DNA of 64,000 nucleotides from Microbacterium timonense (lineage in GTDB: Bacteria; Actinomycetota; Actinomycetes; Actinomycetales; Microbacteriaceae), in contig NZ_OLMV01000001.1 in NCBI RefSeq assembly GCF_900292075.1, positions 434,001 to 498,000 on the forward strand. Reading direction: 5' to 3'. The position numbers were made by a program, and so were the translations under genes. How positions within the stretch are numbered: the stretch's first letter is position 1; the number at the start of each line of letters is the position of its first letter. The notes under the pieces were generated by a model. It searched no databases, was not told the DNA's origin, and worked only from the letters and a program-made list of their open reading frames with translations. Shown here one piece after another: positions 57,848 through 64,000 of the stretch.

Positions 57848-59371
57848 ATGGGCGTTCTGCGTACGAAGTCCGTCGAGCAGTCGATCGCCGACACCGACGA
57901 ACCGGAATATCGACTCAAGAAGTCCCTCACCGCGCTGGACCTGACGGTCTTCGGCATCGGCGTGGTGATCGGGGCGGGCATCTTCACGCTGACCGGGCGC
58001 GCGGCCCACGAGGTCGCCGGCCCGGCCATCGTGATCAGCTTCGTCGTCGCGGCGATCGCGTGCACCCTCGCCGCCCTCTGCTACGCGGAGTTCGCCTCGA
58101 CCGTGCCGGTGTCGGGGTCCGCGTACACGTTCTCGTACTCCTCGCTGGGCGAGCTGTTCGCCTGGATCATCGGGTGGGACCTCATCCTCGAGATGTTCCT
58201 CGGGGCCAGTGTGGTGGCCCAAGGGTGGAGTGCGTACCTCGGCACGCTGCTCGCTCAACTCGGTCTCCCCATCCCCGCCGTGATCGGATACGGCGGCGTC
58301 GTGGACGTCATGGCGATCCTGCTCGTGCTCGTGCTCGGCGGGCTGATGACGTTCGGCATCAAGGAGTCGCTACGTGTGAACCTGGTGCTGGTCGCCGTGA
58401 AGATCTTCATCGTGCTGTTCGTCATCGTGGCGGGGCTGCTGTTCGTCAACCCGGCCAACTGGTCTCCCTTCGTGCCTGAGGCGCAACCCCGCGAGGCGGC
58501 CACCGGACTCACGCAGCCGCTGCTGCAGTTCCTGTCCGGCATCGAACCGACCGCGTTCGGGGTCGGCGGGATCTTCGCCGGCGCCGCACTGGTGTTCTTC
58601 GCCTACATCGGCTTCGACGTCGTCGCGACCACCGCCGAGGAGACGAAGAACCCGCAGCGCGACATGCCGATCGGCATCATCGCCTCTCTGGCGATCTGCA
58701 CGCTGCTGTACTGCGCCGTCTCGTTCGTGGTGACCGGGATGGTGCCCTACGAGGATCTGGACCCCGCGGCCGCTCTCGCGAACGCGTTCGTGTTCCACGG
58801 CGCGGACTGGATGGCGACCCTGATCTCGGCGGGCGCGGTGGCGGGCCTAACCACCGTGGTGCTGACGCTTCTGATCGGCGCCACGCGCATCATCTTCGCC
58901 ATGTCGCGCGACAACCTGCTCCCCGTCCGTCTGGCTCGTGTGCACCCGCGGTTCCGCACGCCGTGGGTGATCTCGATCCTCGTGACGATCATCGTCGCGC
59001 TTGTCGCCGGCTTCACCCCGGTGGGCCTGCTCGAGGAGATGGTGAACATCGGCACGCTGTCGGCCTTCGTCCTGGTCTCGGTCGGCGTCATCGTGCTGCG
59101 CCGCAAGCGTCCCGACCTGCGGCGCACCTTCCGCGTGCCCCTGAACCCGTGGCTGCCTGCGCTGTCGGCCGCGATCTGCGTCTACCTGATGCTGAATCTG
59201 ACGGTGGAGACGTGGCTGCGCTTCCTGGTGTGGCTCGTGATCGGCTTTGTGATCTACTTCGCGTACTCGCATCGCCACTCGAAGATCGGCCGGCCCGGCT
59301 ACGAGGACTTCGCGCTGCCGCACGTCGTCTCCCACGCCAGGGATGACAGCGACGGCGACCCGCGGCGCTGA
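57848..59371 (+). CDS. APC family amino acid permease
   Basis: 507-residue permease with about 12-14 membrane helices. The APC signature GIGVVIGAGIFTLTGRAAHEVAGPAIVISF is in helix 1, FFAYIGFDVVATTAEETKNPQRDMPIGI in helix 6-7, and ATRIIFAMSRDNLLP in the loop after helix 8. This is the CAT/YfnA-type branch that imports cationic or neutral amino acids; substrate not decidable. GAAAGG precedes the ATG at 57848. No terminator was recognised before the tRNA on the other strand. Confidence 0.92.
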   Translation: MGVLRTKSVEQSIADTDEPEYRLKKSLTALDLTVFGIGVVIGAGIFTLTGRAAHEVAGPAIVISFVVAAIACTLAALCYAEFASTVPVSGSAYTFSYSSLGELFAWIIGWDLILEMFLGASVVAQGWSAYLGTLLAQLGLPIPAVIGYGGVVDVMAILLVLVLGGLMTFGIKESLRVNLVLVAVKIFIVLFVIVAGLLFVNPANWSPFVPEAQPREAATGLTQPLLQFLSGIEPTAFGVGGIFAGAALVFFAYIGFDVVATTAEETKNPQRDMPIGIIASLAICTLLYCAVSFVVTGMVPYEDLDPAAALANAFVFHGADWMATLISAGAVAGLTTVVLTLLIGATRIIFAMSRDNLLPVRLARVHPRFRTPWVISILVTIIVALVAGFTPVGLLEEMVNIGTLSAFVLVSVGVIVLRRKRPDLRRTFRVPLNPWLPALSAAICVYLMLNLTVETWLRFLVWLVIGFVIYFAYSHRHSKIGRPGYEDFALPHVVSHARDDSDGDPRR

Positions 59372-59389
59372 AGGCCCGGTCTCTGACAG

Positions 59390-59462
59390 TGGGCCCTGCC
59401 GGGATCGAACCGACGACATCCACGGTGTAAACGTGGCGCTCTACCAGCTGAGCTAAAGGCCC
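59390..59462 (-). tRNA. tRNA-Val (TAC)
   Basis: Minus strand: acceptor GGGCCTT/AGGGCCC with one G-U pair, anticodon arm CCACG-TTTACAC-CGTGG with anticodon TAC, T arm GGTTCGATCC. CCA is not encoded. With the GAC and CAC genes at 1.9-2.4 kb it completes the valine isoacceptor set. Confidence 0.96.
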
Positions 59463-59507
59463 CTCGCGCTCAGTCTACGAGGTGCGTCCGTCGCGTCCCG
59501 AACTCGC

Positions 59508-59563
59508 TAGGCTGGCAGATGGTGCGTTGTGCAGGGCTGACAAAGCCCGCACCGCTCCGCTAG
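59508..59563 (+). promoter_or_regulatory. aceE promoter with a possible 14-codon leader ORF
   Basis: TAGGCT (59508-59513) is followed after five bases by an ATG (59519) opening [14 protein letters not shown] and a stop at 59563. aceE starts 41 bases later with its own ribosome site. The spacing predicts a transcript beginning at or near this ATG. Whether the leader is translated is unknown. Confidence 0.4.
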
Positions 59564-59604
59564 CGATTCCCTGGCACGATCTGCCAGACGACGAAAGGTC
59601 TTCT

Positions 59605-62334
59605 GTGACTGTCAACGATCAGGATCCGTACTCGCAGGAACCCCTCGACAGCGATCCCGATGAGACCTCCGAGTGGCAGGAGTCCCTCCAGCAGCTCGTG
59701 CAGGCCAAGGGCCACGGCCGTGGACGCGAGATCATGCTGAGCCTGCTGCAGACCTCGCACGAGCTGCAGCTGGACGTGCCGCAGGTTCCCACCACGGACT
59801 ACATCAACACCATCGCGCCCGAGAACGAGCCGGAGTTCCCCGGCGACGAGGAGCTGGAGCGCCGCTACCGGCGGTGGATCCGCTGGAACGCGGCCATCAC
59901 CGTCCACCGCGCGCAGCGTCCCGGGATCGGCGTCGGCGGTCACATCTCCACGTACGCCTCGTCGGCCTCCCTGTACGAGGTGGGCTTCAACCACTTCTTC
60001 CGTGGCCTGGACGACCCGGCCGGCGGCGACCAGATCTTCATCCAGGGTCACGCGTCGCCTGGCATCTACGCGCGCTCGTTCCTCGAGGGCCGGCTCAGCG
60101 AGGCCCAGCTCGACGGCTTCCGCCAGGAGAAGTCGAAGGCGCCCGACGGGCTGCCCTCGTACCCGCACCCGCGGCTGATGCCGGACTACTGGCAGTTCCC
60201 GACGGTGTCGATGGGCATCGGACCGATCAACGCCATCTATCAGGCGATGACCAACAAGTACCTCACCAACCGCGGCATCAAGGACCTCTCCAACTCGCGG
60301 GTGTGGGCGTTCCTCGGCGACGGCGAGATGGACGAGGTGGAAAGCCGCGGCCAGCTCCAGGTGGCCGCGAACGAGGGACTGGACAACCTGACCTTCGTCA
60401 TCAACTGCAACCTGCAGCGTCTCGACGGTCCGGTGCGCGGCAACGGCAAGATCATCCAGGAGCTCGAGAGCTTCTTCCGCGGCGCCGGCTGGAACGTCAT
60501 CAAGGTCGTGTGGGGCTCCGGGTGGGACGAGCTGCTCGCCAAGGACGTCGACGGCGCCCTCGTGCACCTCATGAACACGACGCCCGACGGCGACTTCCAG
60601 ACCTACCGCGCCGAGGACGGCGCCTTCATCCGCGAGCACTTCTTCGGGCGCGACGAGCGCACCGCGGCGCTCGTGAAGGACTGGAGCGACGACGACATCT
60701 GGGGCAAGCTCCGCCGCGGCGGCCTGGACTACCGCAAGGTGTACGCCGCATACAAGGCCGCCACGGAGCACAAGGGTCAGCCCACGGTCATCCTCGCCAA
60801 GACCATCAAGGGCTACGGGCTCGGTCACCACTTCGAGGGGCGCAACGCGACCCACCAGATGAAGAAGATGACCCTGCAGGACCTCAAGTACTTCCGCGAC
60901 TCGATGCGCATCCCGATCTCGGACGCGCAGCTGGAGGAGAACCCGTACCTTCCGCCGTACTTCAACCCGGGCGGGCAGGACGAGACGATCCAGTACATGC
61001 TCGAGCGCCGACGCGCGCTCGGGGGCTTCCTGCCGGAGCGCCGCTCGCACCACGTGGGCATCCAGCTCCCCGGCGACGAGGCCTATGCGCTTCCGAAGAA
61101 GGGCTCCGGCACCCAGGAGGTCGCCACCACCATGGCGTTCGTTCGCCTGCTGAAGGACCTGCTGCGAGCCAAGGACTTCGGTCACCGCATCGTGCCGATC
61201 ATCCCGGACGAGGCACGCACGTTCGGCATGGACGCGTACTTCCCCACCGCGAAGATCTACAACCCGCACGGCCAGAACTACACGTCGGTCGACCGCGAGC
61301 TGCTCCTGGCGTACAAGGAGAGCCCGCAGGGCCAGATCATGCACGTCGGCATCAACGAGGCCGGCGCGGTCGCCGCGTTCACGGCCGCCGGCACGTCCTA
61401 CGCCACGCACGGCGAGCCGCTGATCCCGGTGTACGTCTTCTACTCGATGTTCGGGTTCCAGCGCACCGGCGACGCCCAGTGGGCCGCCGGTGACCAGATG
61501 GCCCGCGGCTTCATCATCGGCGCGACGGCAGGTCGCACCACGCTCACCGGTGAAGGTCTGCAGCACGCCGACGGGCACTCCCAGCTGCTCGCCTCGACGA
61601 ACCCCGCGACGATCTCGTACGACCCCGCATACGGCTACGAGATCGCCCACATCGTGCGCGCGGGTCTGGAGCGCATGTACGGCGGGAACCATCCCGACCC
61701 GAACGTCATGTACTACCTCACCGTCTACAACGAGCCGCTCGTGCAGCCGGCGGAGCCCGAGGGTGTGGACGTCGACGGGATCGTTCGCGGCATCCACCGC
61801 ATCTCCACGCTCGAGGGCGACGGGCCGCGCGCGCAGATCCTCGCGTCGGGCGTCGGCGTGCCGTGGGCGCTGGAGGCGCAGCAGCTGCTGCGCGACGACT
61901 GGGGAGTGCACGCCGACGTGTGGTCGGTGACCTCCTGGAGCGAGCTGCGCCGCGACGGTCTCGCCGCCGACGAGCACAACTTCCTCCACCCGGAGGAAGA
62001 GCCCCGCACCGCCTACATCACGCAGAAGCTGGCGGGAACACCCGGCCCGGTCATCGCCGTGAGCGACTTCATGCACGCGGTGCAGGACCAGATCCGCCCG
62101 TGGGTGCAGCACAACTTCGCCACGCTGGGCGCCGACGGCTTCGGCTTCTCCGACACACGTGCCGCCGCGCGCCGCTTCTTCAAGATCGACGGCCCCTCGG
62201 TGGTGGTCCGCACGCTCCAGGCGCTCGCGCAGGAGGGAGCGGTCGACCGCAGCCTGGCAGCCCAGGCGATCCACAAGTACCGCCTGCACGATGTCACGGC
62301 GGGAACGAGCGGGAACACGGGCGGCGAGAGCTGA
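59605..62334 (+). CDS. aceE: Pyruvate dehydrogenase E1, homodimeric type
   Basis: 909-residue ThDP enzyme decarboxylating pyruvate and acetylating the lipoyl E2. [21 protein letters not shown] near residue 115, the ThDP/Mg motif [16 protein letters not shown] (about 235) with the following [35 protein letters not shown], and the C-terminal [49 protein letters not shown] region (about 590) are typical. GTG at 59605 with GAAAGG upstream; the frame stays open before it but has no signal. E2 and E3 candidates are at 37-40 kb. The FasR-like gene follows 7 bases after the stop. Confidence 0.96.
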   Translation: MTVNDQDPYSQEPLDSDPDETSEWQESLQQLVQAKGHGRGREIMLSLLQTSHELQLDVPQVPTTDYINTIAPENEPEFPGDEELERRYRRWIRWNAAITVHRAQRPGIGVGGHISTYASSASLYEVGFNHFFRGLDDPAGGDQIFIQGHASPGIYARSFLEGRLSEAQLDGFRQEKSKAPDGLPSYPHPRLMPDYWQFPTVSMGIGPINAIYQAMTNKYLTNRGIKDLSNSRVWAFLGDGEMDEVESRGQLQVAANEGLDNLTFVINCNLQRLDGPVRGNGKIIQELESFFRGAGWNVIKVVWGSGWDELLAKDVDGALVHLMNTTPDGDFQTYRAEDGAFIREHFFGRDERTAALVKDWSDDDIWGKLRRGGLDYRKVYAAYKAATEHKGQPTVILAKTIKGYGLGHHFEGRNATHQMKKMTLQDLKYFRDSMRIPISDAQLEENPYLPPYFNPGGQDETIQYMLERRRALGGFLPERRSHHVGIQLPGDEAYALPKKGSGTQEVATTMAFVRLLKDLLRAKDFGHRIVPIIPDEARTFGMDAYFPTAKIYNPHGQNYTSVDRELLLAYKESPQGQIMHVGINEAGAVAAFTAAGTSYATHGEPLIPVYVFYSMFGFQRTGDAQWAAGDQMARGFIIGATAGRTTLTGEGLQHADGHSQLLASTNPATISYDPAYGYEIAHIVRAGLERMYGGNHPDPNVMYYLTVYNEPLVQPAEPEGVDVDGIVRGIHRISTLEGDGPRAQILASGVGVPWALEAQQLLRDDWGVHADVWSVTSWSELRRDGLAADEHNFLHPEEEPRTAYITQKLAGTPGPVIAVSDFMHAVQDQIRPWVQHNFATLGADGFGFSDTRAAARRFFKIDGPSVVVRTLQALAQEGAVDRSLAAQAIHKYRLHDVTAGTSGNTGGES

Positions 62335-62341
62335 ACCGCGG

Positions 62342-63562
62342 ATGGGCAAGTCCGCCGAGGTGATGGACAAGCCCGAGACGCTCGCGTGGCTGCGGCGCAT
62401 CTCGGGTGATCTCGCCACCGTCACCATCAAGCGACTCGAGGAGACGCTGCCCTGGTACGCCGAGATGCCTCCGGCCCGACGCTCCGCCGTCGGGCTGGTG
62501 GCACAGGCCGGCATCACGTCGTTCATCCAGTGGTACGACGATCCCAACTCCACGCCGTGGATCGCGTCGGATATCTTCGCCGCGGCCCCGCGCGAGCTGT
62601 TGCGCAGCGTCAGCCTCCAGCAGACGCTGCAGCTCATCCGCGTCACGGTGGAGGTGACCGAGGAACGGGTCGCCGGCAAGGGTGAGCATCTGCGCGAGGC
62701 GATCCTGCTCTACTCGCGCGAGGTGGCCTTCGCCGCCGCCGACGTGTACGCGCGCGCCGCCGAGGCGCGGGGACTGTGGGACGCGAGGCTGGAAGCGCTG
62801 GTCGTCGACTCGATCCTCACCGGCGAGGCCGATGAGGAACTGCCCAGCCGCATCGCGGCGCTCGGCTGGCACGGACACGGTGAGGTCGCGGTGCTCGTCG
62901 GCACGACTCCCCCGCAGTTCGATGTGGATCAACTGCGCCGCACGGCCCGCAAGCTGGGAGTCGACGTGCTGATCGGCGTGCAGGGTTCGCGCCTGGTGCT
63001 CGTCGTCGGGCGCGCGGAGCCGGGCGCACGAGCGGACGATGCCGCGGCGGACCTGCCGTTCGCCGAGATCGCACGGCGGCTGGAGCCGGGGTTCGGCAAC
63101 GGGTACCTGGTGCTCGGCCCGACCGTGCCGGCGCTGGTCGACGCGAGCCAGAGCGCCCGGGCGGCCCTCGCCGGCTTCGCGGTCGCCCGCGCGTGGCGTC
63201 ACGCGCCGCGTCCGGTCGAGGCGGACGACCTCCTTCCGGAGCGCGCCCTCGCCGGCGATCCCCTGGCGAAGGCGACGCTCGTCGATCGCATCTACCGGCC
63301 GCTGCAGGGGCACAGCGCAGACCTCGTCGCCACACTGTGGGCCTATCTCGACAACGGCCGGTCGCTCGAGGCCACGGCCCGTGAGCTGTTCGTGCATCCG
63401 AACACCGTCCGGTACCGCCTCAAGCGCGTCTCGGAGGTCATCGGGTGGGACGCGACCGGGCCGCGGGAAGCGCTGATCCTGCAGACCGCCCTCATGCTGG
63501 GCTCGATCGGGACGGATGCCTCCCGCCGGCGTCCGGCGCCCGCCCGTCGCGCGCCCGTGTGA
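62342..63562 (+). CDS. fasR: PucR-family regulator of fatty acid synthesis (FasR-like)
   Basis: 406 residues. An N-terminal ligand-type region (about 1-150) and a middle GGDEF-derived region are followed by the PucR C-terminal helix-turn-helix SLEATARELFVHPNTVRYRLKRVSEVIGWD (about 345-375). Position directly before fabD matches FasR of Streptomyces and mycobacteria, an activator of the fabD-fabH-acpP-fabF operon. The start 7 bases after the aceE stop suggests cotranscription and coupling with pyruvate dehydrogenase. Family certain; target inferred from synteny. Confidence 0.82.
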   Translation: MGKSAEVMDKPETLAWLRRISGDLATVTIKRLEETLPWYAEMPPARRSAVGLVAQAGITSFIQWYDDPNSTPWIASDIFAAAPRELLRSVSLQQTLQLIRVTVEVTEERVAGKGEHLREAILLYSREVAFAAADVYARAAEARGLWDARLEALVVDSILTGEADEELPSRIAALGWHGHGEVAVLVGTTPPQFDVDQLRRTARKLGVDVLIGVQGSRLVLVVGRAEPGARADDAAADLPFAEIARRLEPGFGNGYLVLGPTVPALVDASQSARAALAGFAVARAWRHAPRPVEADDLLPERALAGDPLAKATLVDRIYRPLQGHSADLVATLWAYLDNGRSLEATARELFVHPNTVRYRLKRVSEVIGWDATGPREALILQTALMLGSIGTDASRRRPAPARRAPV

Positions 63563-63604
63563 CCGCGCGGCCGCAGAAGATGTCGGCCACGCACAAAGCC
63601 GCGC

Positions 63605-63634
63605 GCGATTCTTTGACGGTGTCGCCAGAATCGC
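63605..63634 (+). promoter_or_regulatory. Inverted repeat in the fasR-fabD gap, candidate FasR site
   Basis: GCGATTCT (63605-63612) and AGAATCGC (63627-63634) form a perfect 8-base inverted repeat with a 14-base spacer containing TTGACG (63613-63618), a -35-like element for fabD. An activator site overlapping the promoter is the simplest reading. Confidence 0.45.
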
Positions 63635-63661
63635 CCTTTCGATGATTGGCAGGATGGAACG

Positions 63662-64000
63662 GTGAGAATCGCGGTCTTCCCCGGGCAGGGCTCCCAGTCC
63701 CCCGGTTTCCTGTCCCCGTGGCTCGATGCCGACGGCGCTGCCGATCGGCTGGCGCAGTACTCGGAGTGGTCCGGTGTGGACCTGGTCGCCGCCGGCACCG
63801 AGTGGGACGCAGACCGCATCCGCGACACGCAGGTCGCTCAGCCGCTCATCGTGGCGGCGAGCCTGCTGTCATGGAACGCCCTGCCCGACCGGGACGGCAT
63901 CGGCGGCGTCGCCGGCCATTCCGTGGGCGAGTTCGCCGCCGCCGCGGCGGCGGGCGTCCTCAGCGAGCAGGCGGCGCTCACCCTCGTGGGCATCCGCGGC
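63662..64000 (+). CDS. fabD: Malonyl-CoA:ACP transacylase, 5' part
   Basis: First 113 codons; the gene leaves the window. RIAVFPGQGSQSPGF at the N-terminus and GVAGHSVGEFAAAAAAGVLS with the nucleophile serine (GHSVG) identify the acyltransferase that loads malonyl groups onto ACP in type II fatty acid synthesis. GTG at 63662 with AGGATGG at 63651-63657; the ATG at 63654 leads to a stop after three codons. Probably the first gene of the fab operon controlled by the FasR-like regulator upstream. Confidence 0.94.
   Translation, partial: MRIAVFPGQGSQSPGFLSPWLDADGAADRLAQYSEWSGVDLVAAGTEWDADRIRDTQVAQPLIVAASLLSWNALPDRDGIGGVAGHSVGEFAAAAAAGVLSEQAALTLVGIRG

Noticed and set aside
59560..62679. Open frame of over 1000 codons on the minus strand
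   Set aside because: It is antisense to aceE and the FasR-like gene. Its product is Arg/Val/Asp-rich low-complexity sequence without any domain, the usual result of high GC at third codon positions.
63662..64000. Start of a polyketide gene cluster because of the malonyl transferase
   Set aside because: The FasR-fabD order is that of the housekeeping fatty acid synthase operon.

Overview
The window is a gene-dense, high-GC (about 70%) chromosomal segment of an actinobacterium, most probably Microbacterium or a close relative in Microbacteriaceae. The evidence is the set of actinobacterial genes of unknown function (DUF3000, DUF3093, DUF3159, DUF3710, DUF4191, DUF4193, DUF4012, DUF7455), SepH, polyphosphate glucokinase, GlnE, and the PucR-family regulator next to fabD. 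Nearly everything is core metabolism. I see no insertion sequence, integrase, prophage or CRISPR array, and no gap between genes exceeds about 300 bases.

Layout. 1-5.7 kb: end of a dihydroxyacetone-kinase-family gene, a tRNA cluster (Val-GAC, Cys, Gly; Val-CAC on the other strand), a lone PemK-like protein, an ammonium transporter and a ZapE-like ATPase. 5.9-13.7 kb: sulfurtransferase and SufE, a hydrolase, DUF3000, RNase D, and the thiolase plus multifunctional beta-oxidation pair. 13.9-23 kb: dxs, aconitase, DUF3159-DUF3710-dut, DUF3093, DUF4193 and sepH. 23-29 kb: a phosphatase and the convergent topoisomerase IV genes. 29-35.4 kb: two overlapping alanine-racemase-like genes, an ATP-grasp protein, a CofE-like ligase, the primary sigma factor and a PAC2 protein. 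35.5-42.8 kb: leucyl aminopeptidase, lipoamide dehydrogenase, 2-oxo acid dehydrogenase E2, a frameshifted membrane pseudokinase-like gene, DUF4191 and an RDD protein. 42.9-52.7 kb: nitrogen block (glnA, Lrp, LysE-type exporter, glnE, second glnA) followed by glucokinase and RNase P RNA. 52.8-64 kb: an LPXTG surface protein with a DUF4012 protein, a family A polymerase, a zinc-ribbon coiled-coil protein, an amino acid permease, tRNA-Val-UAC, aceE, a FasR-like regulator and the start of fabD.

How it works together. Glutamine synthetase GlnA carries the tyrosine that GlnE adenylylates, and both glnA and the ammonium transporter have an exact GlnR-type box upstream, so transcriptional and post-translational nitrogen control sit together. 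aceE, fasR and fabD link acetyl-CoA production to fatty acid synthesis, while fadA/fadB do the reverse. aconitase, lpdA and the E2 serve the TCA cycle.

The most unusual item is the alanine racemase pair at 29.3-31.1 kb. The downstream gene keeps the PLP lysine barrel but has lost the catalytic C-terminal tyrosine. The upstream gene keeps the C-terminal domain with that tyrosine but has lost the lysine and most of the barrel. The two genes overlap by 4 bases, which suggests an obligate hetero-oligomeric racemase. A second theme is a repeated promoter layout, TAnnnT followed 6-7 bases later by ATG or GTG, which predicts leaderless mRNAs for about ten genes.
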